Source: Volvox africanus
Lineage: Eukaryota > Chlorophyta > Chlorophyceae > Chlamydomonadales > Volvocaceae
Reading direction: 5' to 3'
DNA: 64,000 bases
Assembly: GCA_030268105.1 (NCBI GenBank)
Contig: BSDZ01000004.1
Coordinates: 3,459,001-3,523,000 of the forward strand
In this document: piece by piece, positions 49,200-59,811 of the stretch
Position numbering within the stretch: the stretch's first letter is position 1
Layout: every line of letters starts with the position of its first letter
Position numbers and translations under genes: made by a program
The notes under the pieces: model-generated
The model's database searches: none
Told to the model about the DNA's origin: nothing
Seen by the model: the letters and a program-made list of their open reading frames with translations, nothing else

Positions 49200-52175
49200 C
49201 GCTGCATCGGACAGCATTGACTGCAGAGATCATTGGCTCTGCGTGGTACGTAGGCGAGCTTCCTCCAATAGGGGCTTCATTTCTGGCGAGAAATTACGCA
49301 TCGGCTCCCACGAATTATGCTCGCTAGAATAGAAAGTCCACTTGACCAGATATTCGTGCACTTTCCGCTTTCATCATTGTCGACCTGTACGACAAACTCG
49401 ATAATCCAATATTCCTTCCACATCATACACTTTTTGCTTGCCTGCGATCCAGGTCTTGGGACCGGGGTCCATTACTGCAGCGGCATCGGTGTTGTTTGTA
49501 ATGGGCGTCGTGCCACGATAAGGGTGGATGAGGGAAATATGAAATGTGGGATGGATATTCATGTCAGAGGGTAGGGATAGCTCCACAGCTACATTCCCTA
49601 CCATGCGAACAACGGGATATGGACCAATCATGCGAGGTAGTAATCTACGGGAACCATCGGCGAGCGAACGCAAGTTCTTAGTGCTCAATAATACCATTTG
49701 TCCCACCGAAAATGTTACGTCTCGTTTGGATTTATTATAATAGTCCGTCGTCCGTTGTTGTGCCGCGTCCAAACATGCCTTTGCGTCTGTCATGCGGGAT
49801 AGGAACGACTTGGCAAAGGTTTTAGCCGCTGGGATATTTATCTCCAACTCTCGCCACACGGGTAGTGCAGGATGGAATCCATAATTCAGAAGGAAAGGGC
49901 TTTGACCTGTAGAGCGATTAACAGCATTGTTAAGCGTGAATTCTGCCGAAGTCAGAAATGTATCCCATACAGAGGGTGTGCGTCCCGCAAAATTCCACAA
50001 TATGTCGCCCAACGTGCGATTTGTGCGTTCAGTTTGCCCATCAGATTGTGGATGATATGCTGTGCTCAAATGAACGCGCATACCGACGAGCTCACATAGC
50101 GCTTCCCAAAACTTAGACATGAATTGACCGCCGCGATCGGATATCACATTTTTAGGAACGCCATGCAATCGTACCACGTTATCAAAAAATAATCGTGCTG
50201 TTTGTTTAGCGGTGCAAGACGAGGTGCAGGGGGCTAAGTGAACCATCTTGGTCAACTGATCGACCATAACGAACACCGAGTCGTATCCCCCCTCAGTTTT
50301 GGGCAGCACGACTACGAAGTCCATTGAAACACTTTCCCAAGGGGCATTTGGTATAGGTAAAGGTTGTAATAAACCCTGGCCCTTACCGGATAGTGCTTTA
50401 TTGCGCTGGCATAAACTGCACCTTTGCACGAAGTTTTCCGCATCCTTCACCACGCGCGGCCACCATAACGAGCGTCGTACGAGCTCTGCCAGACACGTAC
50501 TTCCAGGATGTCCTGCTAACGGGTCCTCGTGGAACCGTGCAAGAATATCGTAGCGCAAAGCGTCGTCGTTCGGTAAGACGATTTGTGTGATCGAGCCATC
50601 CTTTCGTAGCCACAAATCGTTGCGCTTGTGCAAATGTTCCACATTACTTGGTGAAGCAAACCATGGATCGGCCTGATACGCCCTCTTGAGTCGTTGCGCG
50701 AGATCCGCTGCTATCAGCACCTCCTGACTGCGCGAATGAGTAACCGGCGCTGCCAGAATCGCAGCATGTAATGATGGATGTCGACTAAGGGTGTCAGCAA
50801 TATTAATTCTGCCGGCGATGTACTCCCATGTATAATCGAAATGAGACAGATACTCCATCCACCGGGCTTGTCGTCGGTTAAGCGTGGGGACACTCTGCAA
50901 GAATGTCAGCGGTTTGTGATCGGTCTTCAGCGTAAAAGGGCGGCCTTCGAGGTAACAGCGCCATTCCTTCAAAGCATGTAGAGCTGCCAACAGCTCCTGC
51001 TCTCCGGTTGTATATCGGGTCTCTGTACCCGAGAACTTTTTACTCGTGAAGGTGATCGGTCATCCTTCCTGCAACAATACAGCGCCGCTTCCATGCAAGG
51101 AAGCATCCGATACAACTTCAACACGGAATGGCAACGAGTAATCAGGGAAAGAGAGGGTAACGTCGTCGGCGACGGTTCCCTTGAGCTCTTCGAATGCCCG
51201 CTGACATGCGGGTGTCCAGGCTTCAAGGGAAGCGAAACCTCCTTTCTTCGTCAAATTCGTAAGCGGGGCCGCAATAATGGAGTAATTTTTGATAAACTTA
51301 CGGAAGTAGTTGGTCAAACCCAAGAACTGGCGTAGTTCGGTGAGGCTCTGCGGCGCGGGCCACTCGTGAACCACAGCTACTTTCCGTGGGTCCATCCTTA
51401 TTCCAGTGGCCGACACGATGTGGCCCAGATACTCCACTTGAGGCTGCGCCCAAAAACACTTGGCGCGTTTAGCAAACAATTGCTCCCGCTTCATCACCTC
51501 AAGCACGAGCTCGAGATGCTTCAGGTGCTCTTCGCCCGTCTTGGAATATATTCAAATATCATCCAAATAACAAACGACGAACCTGTCGATATACGGTCTG
51601 AACATGCGATCCATCACTGCTTGAAACGTGGCGGGCGCATTAGTAAGTCCAAATGACAAGACCGTGTACTCGAAGTGACCAAAGGGGGTCCGGAAAGCGG
51701 TTTTCGGAATATCAGAGGCAGCCATGCGTATCTGATTATACCCTTGTTGAAGGTCAATCGAGGAAAAATAAGCTGAGCCTTTCAGCTTATCGAGCAGGTC
51801 ATCGACGCGAAGGGTAGCGATTTTTAATCGTGGTTGCATTCAAGCCCCGATAATCAATGCACATGCGCAACGTCCCATCCTTCTTACCGACAAACAATAT
51901 CGGTGCAGAATATGGCGATGTGCTGGGCTGAACCATACCCTTTGCGAGCAGATCCCTCACTTGCCGTTTCATCCGCTCAACTTTAACGGGCTTAACCTGT
52001 ACATAGGTCGTGAAACGGGTTGTGCTCGGGCACTAGAGGGATCGTATGGTCAGCAGGTAACATAGGTGGGAGCCCTGGGATGTCGCCAAAGACATCAGCA
52101 TATTTATGCAGGAGGGCTTCGACCTCAAGATCTTTCACGGTGGACTGCGCGGTGGTAGCATTCGATTGCACCCGT
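49200..52175 (-). pseudogene. Pol of I: RT, RNase H, integrase, chromodomain
   Basis: A 538-codon frame (49374-50990) covers late RNase H (TDHKPL; IADTLSRH), integrase with zinc finger and [35 protein letters not shown], and the GPY module. Frameshifts near 49374 and 51000-51060 and stops near 51550 break the chain. RT pieces (YLDDI at about 51565; [18 protein letters not shown]) lie at 51060-51839. The chromodomain is near 49230-49400. The reading is cut at 52175 by A, within the stretch that in C links protease to RT. Confidence 0.88.
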
Positions 52176-52649
52176 TGTTGTGCTACGGTTCATTTCCCGC
52201 CGATGCGTAGGTCGACGCGATCCTACGAGGCGAAGTGTTTTTGCTATGAACGCATTGCATATGAATGAATCTGCATGATATAAATGTATTCGTGTACATT
52301 TATATATGCATTTGGCATGTTGTCATTATCCATCGCGACATCGCATCATGGCAAATCCGCCTAGCATGCATGAATAACCGAAGCATTGAAGTGCGCATTA
52401 TGCTCGTGCTATGAAACGATAAGTAATATTATCTGATATAATATTACTTCATTACAGCACACGTTGAGAGCGCCGCACTCGTCGCGATGCATGCCCTGCA
52501 ACCGGATATCGTTATCCGGACCCTTGCATCATGCGAATGCCGGAAAGGCTTATACGTTGTTATACGTAGACATCGCCTAGACGTAGTAGGGTTGTCACAT
52601 CTAGGATCGGCCTCCTAATGTGAATCGTACGGCACTGCGATGCTGCGAG

Positions 52650-52670
52650 TATAACAGATGCGAGGACGGC
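52650..52670 (+). promoter_or_regulatory. Conserved LTR core TATAAC / GATGCGAGGACGGC
   Basis: TATAACA followed by GATGCGAGGACGGC. The second block, or GGTGCGAGGACGGC, recurs at the same place in families 1, 1b, 2 and 3, which otherwise differ strongly. A basal promoter or start-site role is a guess. Confidence 0.4.
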
Positions 52671-52849
52671 TAAGCTAGACAAGACATCCAATACCGGAGA
52701 ACACTCGTGTGTTCTAGATTACTATTTCTATACACTATTCTACTTAGCCCGAGCTAAGCCTGAACTTCGCTAATCACCGCCGCGTGATGATTGCTTGCTT
52801 CCGGCGCTGACGGCGATTTCGTCCATTGCATCATTCTGACCCGTAAGAC

Positions 52850-52854
52850 TGTAA
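52850..52854 (+). terminator. TGTAA polyadenylation signal in the LTR
   Basis: TGTAA is the usual polyadenylation signal of green algae. It sits about 150 bp before the LTR end in A; TGTAAGTT is kept at the same place in families 1, 2 and 3. It would place the R/U5 border shortly downstream. Confidence 0.6.
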
Positions 52855-53002
52855 GTTATATCTCTCTTCGTCTTGAAGTCTTCCGCTGTCTCTGTTTGCT
52901 CTCGCTTGCCTTGCTGTACTTGCAAGTGCTCGCGCATCGGTGTCGATAGTCTCCAGACGTGCAGATACTCATGAGCAAACGCGAACGAGAGGTACAACAA
53001 TT

Positions 53003-53020
53003 TGGTATCGAGACAGGTTC
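53003..53020 (+). other. Primer-binding site of A
   Basis: TGGTATCGAGACAGGTTC, 3 nt after the LTR; initiator tRNA-Met-like complement, as in B. Confidence 0.6.
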
Positions 53021-53066
53021 GTTGCCTAACTGTCTCTCTTTGTCTAATCGGAAGTAGGTTCTTTCT

Positions 53067-53500
53067 ATGGCGAGTTCCAGCGACGAACCACGAGGACCGC
53101 TAGATACTTTTGCCGAAGACTTAGGCCGCGCCGTTTTGGACGCCGCCGCTTCCGGTTTGTAATTGTTTAATTGCTTTTACTCAGATTGCTGCACGTGTTG
53201 TGTAAGTGTACGCTCTGAGTCGCAGGTAATCTCAGTGCACCGGCATTGCTTGCCGCGGCGACTGAGACCGGCGTTCGTCCGGACCAGTTGGCGACTCTCA
53301 TTGCTCAAACTACGGAGATCAGGACTCAGCTGGGCAATTACTTGCTGAGTTTGCTGAATCTTCTCAAGAGTACTGTCGGTAGGCTCACCGAATCGCTTTG
53401 TACTCTTGCCTTTGCGATAGAAGTCGGCTTCTATTACGCAAAACTAGGGTATCGTTTCGTGCTCCATGTCCGCGGAACACGACGATACGCCGCACACTAG
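53067..53500 (+). CDS. ORF0 of A: small two-exon protein upstream of gag
   Basis: Exon 1 is 53067-53158 (30 codons plus 2 nt to donor GTAATT) and exon 2 53236-53500 after acceptor CTCAG; intron 77 bp, product 118 aa. The alternative donor/acceptor pair gives 120 aa. It is near-identical to ORF0 of B (six changes in the last 84 residues). Residues include PLDTFAEDLGRAVLDAAAS, QLATLIAQTTEIRTQL, LLNLLKSTVGRL and a hydrophobic end rich in Phe/Tyr. The last 35 nt overlap gag. No homologue is known to me. Because A looks recent and intact, this is the reference copy for the protein. Confidence 0.62.
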
Positions 53501-54701
53501 CCTAGCTAGCCAATCCGATTTCGTTGTAGCTGCTAGAGCGCCGGATAGAGGTCTTGAGACTGTTGGCGCGCGAGCCACTCAAGAGCCCCTTTTCCTTCAG
53601 ACCCCTGCTCACTTAATTGTGCCGCATTCAGCAGTGAATACGAATATGGACAACACTGCTGGACCAAGGGTTCTGCCATTACCTCAAGCTCGAGGGCATG
53701 ATGACATCCCTGAGGTGATGAGATTGTCGATTCCCGTTCCTAGGCTCAATATTTCGCTGACCGACAAGACACCAGGGCATAGCATAGCCGATGCAACTCG
53801 TGCGTACGTGCGTGACGCTAAAAAGTACCTCCAAGCTGTTCATGGTGGCGATAATGACGGTATCAGGTGTCTCTTCGTTGGTAACACCCTCGAGGGCGCA
53901 GCGAAGGACTGGTATCGCAATTGGACCAACGCCCGGGGCAGCTATACTTTTGACGAGTTAGTCGCCGCTTTGCTCGCACGATTCGCTACTGAGGTTCAAG
54001 CACGCGATGTGGAAGCTCGTAACGTTTTGGCAGCGGGTAGCTACCACATGCGTCGGGATGAAAATGTACCTGCGTACCAGTCACGCTTTGAAGCACTTGT
54101 GACTCCCATTGCTGACCTCACCGAATCTGAGCGTGTCTTTTGGTTTAGGCGAGGCCTAACGAAACTTTTGGCTAAATGGTGCGCCACTGACTTGGTTGGA
54201 ACGCAGATCAAGTCGTATGACGCGTTGGTCACTTTTGCTAAGGGCGCGGAGATACGACTTCTTGCCGGCGAGGAAGAAGTCAAGTCTGCCCCTCGTGCAA
54301 ATGCCGTGCAAGTGCAGGATCCGCTTGGGGAAGCTGTGGCTCTCGACCAGGACCTCGGCGCGACCCGCCCCACGCCTACTGCCGCGACGCGACGCAGCAA
54401 CGGGCAACGCAAGGCGCGTGGGGGCGCTAGCTCGGGTGTCCGTGGTACAGGAGGAGCAGGTCCGAGCTCGGACCCAGCTAGGAACAGGAAGCGTGGTGGT
54501 GCGCCGTCGTCGGCAGCCGCACAGCGTTCCGACCCCAACGCGAAGCGTACTCGTACGGACGACACATTTATGCCAAAATGGAATTGCAATCGTTCCGAAT
54601 TCGAGCGTCGAAAATTGGCCAACGTTTGTCTACGGTGTGCGGAGAGCCATTCTACGAAGGATTGCCCTCTAATGCCGCCGTTTGTACCTCAGCCGAAATA
54701 G
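53466..54701 (+). CDS. gag: Gag of A
   Basis: 411 aa from ATG 53466 to UAG 54699-54701. Domains: variable N-terminus, capsid-like core (about residues 100-260, YVRDAKKYLQAVHGG, CLFVGNTLEGAAKDWYRNW, YQSRFEALVTPIADL), basic Gly/Ser/Arg linker (about 310-365) and a single knuckle CLRCAESHSTKDC near residue 390. It would form particles and package RNA. Knuckle spacing before His is three residues rather than four. Termination at the UAG gives Gag alone; readthrough would give Gag-Pol. Confidence 0.95.
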   Translation: MSAEHDDTPHTSLASQSDFVVAARAPDRGLETVGARATQEPLFLQTPAHLIVPHSAVNTNMDNTAGPRVLPLPQARGHDDIPEVMRLSIPVPRLNISLTDKTPGHSIADATRAYVRDAKKYLQAVHGGDNDGIRCLFVGNTLEGAAKDWYRNWTNARGSYTFDELVAALLARFATEVQARDVEARNVLAAGSYHMRRDENVPAYQSRFEALVTPIADLTESERVFWFRRGLTKLLAKWCATDLVGTQIKSYDALVTFAKGAEIRLLAGEEEVKSAPRANAVQVQDPLGEAVALDQDLGATRPTPTAATRRSNGQRKARGGASSGVRGTGGAGPSSDPARNRKRGGAPSSAAAQRSDPNAKRTRTDDTFMPKWNCNRSEFERRKLANVCLRCAESHSTKDCPLMPPFVPQPK

Positions 54702-54740
54702 GGGCTTGCCCGGGTTCCTGCGGAGGGGGCTCTACCTGGG
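54699..54740 (+). promoter_or_regulatory. Gag UAG with downstream stem (A): probable readthrough signal
   Basis: UAG, 7-nt spacer (54702-54708), stem CCCGGGU 54709-54715 with ACCUGGG 54734-54740, 18-nt loop. The layout recalls the murine leukaemia virus type of readthrough signal, where a structure lies about 8 nt after UAG (known); its action here is inferred. Confidence 0.78.
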
Positions 54741-57700
54741 TTTTCTGAACTAACGCGTGGTCGGTGGTCATCCTTACGGCCAGCCGTTAAGGCATTGTTG
54801 CCTTGTGTACTTGGACACATCGAGCGAGTCATTGCGCGACGCATCACGCTTGACGGACGCACGGGACTTCTCTGCTTCGACCCGTTGTGTAATTTGTTTA
54901 CACCTCGCCGTCCCCTGTCGTCTATCGATCTGTCTAACCACGTGGTTTTGTTCATCCCCTCGTCTCTGCGTGAGATGTCGGAACAGTTGGCCATATACAG
55001 GAGATGTAGGCGTCAATATCCAGGCACTGCCGCATGTGTATTACTCCCTGCTTTCTGTCGGCGCAAGGCAGAGGCATTGTTAAGGGGTATGCGGCATGTC
55101 CACCGGTTCGAGCCGGGCACCGTTTTGTTTAATGGTGTGGATCGGGAGGGTACGCTGGCTCCGTGGCCACACCTATCCTACTCGGTTGACGTTTGGTACG
55201 AAGCTCCTGACGGGGGTGCCGTTGGTTACGGACCCGCCCTAAGTGCACTGACGTTGTCTGCTGGGCAGTCGCTCGTAGATAACCGTGTCCCTGTGGTTCA
55301 GATCGGTTTGAATGGCCGTACTCTGAAGGCACTTGTTGACACCGGTGCCAGTGACGACTTCATCTCTGTCGCAGAGGTGAATGCGCTGGGGTTGTCCCCA
55401 GAGTCGTCTGATTGTACACAGGTTACCCTTGCTGACGGGGGTAAGCATCCCATCGTGGGCAGGATTACCCTTAGCCTATCGTTAGGCCCTTTGCGTGTTG
55501 TGACCCGGCCGTACGTGCTGCAGGGCTTAGCAGAGACTGCACCGTACATAATGGGGTCGTCGACATTACGACAGTACCGCGCGCGCATCGACATGGAGAC
55601 CGCAACCCTGCATATGTGCAAGGGTACTCTGTCGATTAAGGTACCTTTCCTGTCGTTCGAACATGTCACACCAAAGGAGGGCGAAACTGAGGCGGTGCCT
55701 ATGGTTAATTTCGCTGTGACCGCAATGGCCGCGCGAATCGAACCAGAGCTAGTCGGGCGTAAGGAGGCCGTCCGTTTGTTACGGAAGGGTGCCCACGGAC
55801 TGCTTTTAAGGCCGCGGGTGAGCTGTTGTGTCACCACCGCGCAGATTTCTGTGGATCCTGAGGTTGAGGCCCTACTGTCGCAGTATGAGGACGTCTTTAA
55901 AGATATCCCTGGGCTACCACCTATGCGTCCTGTTGATCACACAATCCCTCTCATGCCTGGAGCGCAGCCTACGGCCCGGCCAATGTACAGGTTGAGTCCA
56001 TTGGAACTGGACGAGGTGAAGCGCCAGGTGACGGATTTGCTCGCGAAGGGTATGATACGCCCCAGCACATCCCCGTATTCTGCACCGATTTTGTTTGTCG
56101 GTAAGAAGGATGGGACCTTGCGCATGTGCATTGATTACCGGGGGTTAAATGCGAATACGGTGAAAAATCGCTACCCTTTGCCACGCGTTGACGACCTGTT
56201 GGATAAGCTGAAGGGCTCGGCTTATTTTTCCTCAATTGACTTACAACAGGGCTACAATCAGATTCGCATCGCTGCCTCTGATATCCCGAAAACCGCTTTT
56301 CGGACGCCCTTCGGTCACTTTGAGTATACGGTCCTATCGTTTGGTTTGACTAATGCCCCTGCTACGTTTCAGGCGGTCATGGACCGAATGTTTAGGCCGT
56401 TTATCGACAGGTTCGTTGTTTGCTACCTGGATGACATCTTGGTATATTCTAAAACGCGCGAGGAGCACTTGGAGCATCTTCGGCTCGTGCTCGACGTTAT
56501 GAGGCGGGAGCAATTGTTTGCTAAACGCGCCAAATGCTTTTGGGCACAGCCTCAGGTGGAATATTTGGGCCACATTGTGTCGGCCACCGGTGTGAAGATG
56601 GACCCGCGGAAGGTCGCCGTGGTTCGCGATTGGCCCGCGCCTCAGAACCTCACGGAGCTGCGTAAGTTCCTTGGCTTGACCAATTATTTCCGGAAGTTCA
56701 TTGAAAAATATTCCATCATTGCGGCCCCGCTTACTAACTTAACTCGCAAAGGCGTTTTCGTTTCGCTCGAGTCGTGGACGCCGCAATGCCAGCGGGCATT
56801 CGAAGAGCTCAAACGAATCGTTGCCGAAGATGTCACCCTTGCATTCCCCGATTACTCGTTGCCATTTCGTGTTGAGGTAGTGTCTGATGCCTCAATATTT
56901 GGAAGCGGCGCTGTATTGTTACAGGAAGGGCGACCGATCGCCTTCACGAGTAAGAAGTTTTCTGGTGCGGAGATTCGCTACACCACCGGGGAACAGGAGC
57001 TTCTGGCTGTGCTGCACGCTTTAAAGGAATGGCGCTGTTACCTCGAGGGACGCCCGTTTACTTTAAAGACTGACCATAAGCCCCTAACGTTTTTGCAAAG
57101 CGTTCCGACGTTGAACCGCCGTCAAGCTAGGTGGATGGAATATCTAGCTAGGTTCAACTGCACCTGGGAGTATATTTCTGGTAAATTGAATATTGCCGAT
57201 GCTCTCAGTCGACATCCGTCGCTACACGCTGCAATTTTGGCAGCGCCCGTCGTGCGGCCGCGTAGCGAGGAGGTTCCGATCGCGACGGACCTCGCGGAGC
57301 GGTTGAAGGTTGCCTACAGCGCAGACGCCTGGTTTGCGGACCCGGCTAATGTAGAAAACCTTCGCAAGCAGAATGGCCTTTGGCTACGGACGGAGGGTGC
57401 AGCTACGCAAATCGTCGTTCCGAACGACGACGCGCTACGCTACGACATCCTTGCGCGGTTCCACGAGGACCCGTTAGCAGGACACCCTGGTAGCAAGCGA
57501 TTGATCGACTTGGTGCAACGTTCCTTTTGGTGGCCTCGTTTGGCTAAGGATGCGGCGAACTTCGTACAGACATGCAGTCTGTGCCAGCGCAATAAGGCTT
57601 TGTCCGGTAAGGGCCATGGGTTGTTGCAACCGTTGCCTGTCCCGGATGCGCCTTGGGAAAGTGTTTCCATGGACTTCGTAGTCGCGCTGCCCAAAACTGA

Positions 57701-58763
57701 GGGGGGATACGATGCGGTGTTCGTAATGGTCGATCGTCTGACTAAGATGGTTCACCTAGCACCATGCACATCATCCTGCACGGCTGAGCAAACCGCACGT
57801 TTGTTTTTCGATAATGTGGTTCGGTTACACGGGATTCCCAAAAATGTGATCTCGGACCGCGGTGGACAGTTCACGTCTAAGTTTTGGGAAGCGCTCTGCA
57901 AGCTAGTTGGCATGCGTGTCAACCTGAGCACAGCGTACCACCCGCAGACTGATGGTCAAACCGAACGCACAAACCGCACGTTGGGTGATATGTTGCGCAA
58001 TTATGCTGGTCGCACACCACTTGTTTGGGATACGTATTTGACTGCGGCAGAATTCGCGCTTAACAACGCTGTTAACCGCTCTACAGGCAAAAGTCCGTTC
58101 TTTCTTAACTACGGATTTCATCCCGCGCTACCCGTGTGGCGTGAGTTGGAAGTGAACGTGCCTGCTGCTAAACTTTTTGCCAAGTCTTTTATGTCCCGAA
58201 TCACAGACGCGAAGTCGTGTTTGGACGCGGCGCAGCAACGAACGACGGAATACTATAACAAATCCAAGCAGGATGTGACGTTTTCGGAGGGGCAACTCGT
58301 GTTGCTAAGCACCAAGAACTTGCGTTCCTTGGCCGACGGATCCCGAAAACTCTTACCCCGTTGGATTGGTCCGTATCCTGTCGTGCGCATGGTTGGGAAT
58401 GTGGCTGTGGAGCTTGCATTGCCCACTGATATGACCATTCACCCCACGTTTCACGTATCGCTTATTCGTCCGTATCGTAGTACGGAACCCGTCCCTGAGC
58501 CTGCTAACGCCCCCACAGCGATCGAACCAGTTCCCGAGACCTGGATCGCTGGTAAACAGAAGTTTTACGATGTGGAGCGGGTGTTAGATTATCGCGCGCG
58601 TCGTGTGGGCCGACACCGACGTAAGCGAACAGTACACGAGTACTTGGTTAAGTGGACAGGGTATACCGACGAGCACAACTCATGGGAACCGGCACGCAAC
58701 TTCTCACAGGACATGAAACCCCTGCTCGAAGAAGCCCGCAAACGTGCCACGCAAGCCCAATGA
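54702..58763 (+). CDS. pol: Pol of A, reached by UAG readthrough
   Basis: 1353 codons in the gag frame, open to TGA at 58761-58763; Gag-Pol would be 1765 residues including the one read at UAG. Protease: [13 protein letters not shown], catalytic Asp at 55338. [26 protein letters not shown] at 56424-56435. RNase [25 protein letters not shown]. Integrase: HHCC finger ([15 protein letters not shown]), Asp at 57672 and 57855, Glu at 57963, giving D-x60-D-x35-E. GPY/F module: [12 protein letters not shown]. Chromodomain: [19 protein letters not shown] near the C-terminus. The order PR-RT-RH-IN-chromodomain defines a chromovirus of the Ty3/gypsy group. No catalytic residue is missing, so this copy may encode a working enzyme set. 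Confidence 0.96.
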   Translation, partial: GLARVPAEGALPGFSELTRGRWSSLRPAVKALLPCVLGHIERVIARRITLDGRTGLLCFDPLCNLFTPRRPLSSIDLSNHVVLFIPSSLREMSEQLAIYRRCRRQYPGTAACVLLPAFCRRKAEALLRGMRHVHRFEPGTVLFNGVDREGTLAPWPHLSYSVDVWYEAPDGGAVGYGPALSALTLSAGQSLVDNRVPVVQIGLNGRTLKALVDTGASDDFISVAEVNALGLSPESSDCTQVTLADGGKHPIVGRITLSLSLGPLRVVTRPYVLQGLAETAPYIMGSSTLRQYRARIDMETATLHMCKGTLSIKVPFLSFEHVTPKEGETEAVPMVNFAVTAMAARIEPELVGRKEAVRLLRKGAHGLLLRPRVSCCVTTAQISVDPEVEALLSQYEDVFKDIPGLPPMRPVDHTIPLMPGAQPTARPMYRLSPLELDEVKRQVTDLLAKGMIRPSTSPYSAPILFVGKKDGTLRMCIDYRGLNANTVKNRYPLPRVDDLLDKLKGSAYFSSIDLQQGYNQIRIAASDIPKTAFRTPFGHFEYTVLSFGLTNAPATFQAVMDRMFRPFIDRFVVCYLDDILVYSKTREEHLEHLRLVLDVMRREQLFAKRAKCFWAQPQVEYLGHIVSATGVKMDPRKVAVVRDWPAPQNLTELRKFLGLTNYFRKFIEKYSIIAAPLTNLTRKGVFVSLESWTPQCQRAFEELKRIVAEDVTLAFPDYSLPFRVEVVSDASIFGSGAVLLQEGRPIAFTSKKFSGAEIRYTTGEQELLAVLHALKEWRCYLEGRPFTLKTDHKPLTFLQSVPTLNRRQARWMEYLARFNCTWEYISGKLNIADALSRHPSLHAAILAAPVVRPRSEEVPIATDLAERLKVAYSADAWFADPANVENLRKQNGLWLRTEGAATQIVVPNDDALRYDILARFHEDPLAGHPGSKRLIDLVQRSFWWPRLAKDAANFVQTCSLCQRNKALSGKGHGLLQPLPVPDAPWESVSMDFVVALPKTEGGYDAVFVMVDRLTKMVHLAPCTSSCTAEQTARLFFDNVVRLHGIPKNVISDRGGQFTSKFWEALCKLVGMRVNLSTAYHPQTDGQTERTNRTLGDMLRNYAGRTPLVWDTYLTAAEFALNNAVNRSTGKSPFFLNYGFHPALPVWRELEVNVPAAKLFAKSFMSRITDAKSCLDAAQQRTTEYYNKSKQDVTFSEGQLVLLSTKNLRSLADGSRKLLPRWIGPYPVVRMVGNVAVELALPTDMTIHPTFHVSLIRPYRSTEPVPEPANAPTAIEPVPETWIAGKQKFYDVERVLDYRARRVGRHRRKRTVHEYLVKWTGYTDEHNSWEPARNFSQDMKPLLEEARKRATQAQ

Positions 58764-58786
58764 CCCCTGCAGTCGATGCTGTATGA

Positions 58787-58822
58787 TGCAGCGAGGACGC
58801 TGCATACGGGAGGGGGGATAAT
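58787..58822 (+). other. Hairpin and polypurine tract before the 3' LTR of A
   Basis: TGCAGCG and CGCTGCA form a 7-bp stem with loop AGGA (58787-58804), followed by the plus-strand primer tract GGGAGGGGGG (58808-58817) and ATAAT. Both recur before the 3' LTRs of the other elements, on the strand of each. Confidence 0.8.
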
Positions 58823-59639
58823 TGTTGTGCTACGGTTCATTTCCCGCCGATGCGTAGGTCGACGCGATCCTACGAGGCGAAGTGTTTTTGCTATGAACGC
58901 ATTGCATATGAATGAATCTGCATGATATAAATGTATTCGTGTACATTTATATATGCATTTGGCATGTTGTCATCGCGACATCGCATCATGGCAAATCCGC
59001 CTAGCATGCATGAATAACCGAAGCATTGAAGTGCGCATTATGCTCGTGCTATGAAACGATAAGTAATATTATCTGATATAATATTACTTCATTACAGCAC
59101 ACGTTGAGAGCGCCGCACTCGTCGCGATGCATGCCCTGCAACCGGATATCGTTATCCGGACCCTTGCATCATGCGAATGCCGGAAAGGCTTATACGTTGT
59201 TATACGTAGACATCGCCTAGACGTAGTAGGGTTGTCACATCTAGGATCGGCCTCCTAATGTGAATCGTACGGCACTGCGATGCTGCGAGTATAACAGATG
59301 CGAGGACGGCTAAGCTAGACAAGACATCCAATACCGGAGAACACTCGTGTGTTCTAGATTACTATTTCTATACACTATTCTACTTAGCCCGAGCTAAGCC
59401 TGAACTTCGCTAATCACCGCCGCGTGATGATTGCTTGCTTCCGGCGCTGACGGCGATTTCGTCCATTGCATCATTCTGACCCGTAAGACTGTAAGTTATA
59501 TCTCTCTTCGTCTTGAAGTCTTCCGCTGTCTCTGTTTGCTCTCGCTTGCCTTGCTGTACTTGCAAGTGCTCGCGCATCGGTGTCGATAGTCTCCAGACGT
59601 GCAGATACTCATGAGCAAACGCGAACGAGAGGTACAACA
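58823..59639 (+). repeat. 3' LTR of A
   Basis: 817 bp; matches the 5' LTR except for 7 bp missing near 58973. Confidence 0.95.
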
Positions 59640-59806
59640 ATTCCGACCTGTAAGACCGTAAGTTATATCTCTCTTCGTCTCGAAGTCTTCCGCTGTCTCT
59701 GTTTGCACTCGCTTGCCTTGCTGTACTTGCAAGTGCTCGCGCATCGGTGTCGATAGTCTCCAGACGTGCAGATACTTATGAGCAAACGCGAACGAGAGGT
59801 ACAACA
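59640..59806 (+). repeat. Extra LTR 3'-end fragment
   Basis: The last 167 bp of a family 1 LTR, joined directly to the end of the A 3' LTR. It has its own differences (CGTCTCGAAG, TTTGCACTCGC) and lies inside the CCCGT duplication, so it entered with A or arose by a faulty 3' end. Confidence 0.85.
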
Positions 59807-59811
59807 CCCGT

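Larger units (their letters stand above)
52176..52999 (+). repeat. 5' LTR of A
   Basis: TGTTGTGCTACGG to GGTACAACA. Hairpins, in order: A 52278-52305 (12-bp stem, 4-nt loop), B 52421-52449 (12 bp, 5-nt loop), C 52502-52519 (7 bp, 4), D 52699-52714 (6 bp, 4), E 52743-52758 (6 bp, 4). Confidence 0.95.
52176..59806 (+). mobile_element. A: apparently intact family 1 chromovirus
   Basis: The 5' LTR is 52176-52999 (824 bp) and the 3' LTR 58823-59639 (817 bp). In the parts I compared they are identical apart from a 7-bp deletion near 58973. CCCGT flanks the unit at 52171-52175 and 59807-59811; the right copy comes after an extra 167-bp LTR-end fragment (59640-59806). ORF0, Gag and Pol are all open, with Pol in the gag frame behind one UAG. 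Near-identical LTRs and open frames point to a recent insertion. It is inserted in the pol of I. Confidence 0.93.
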
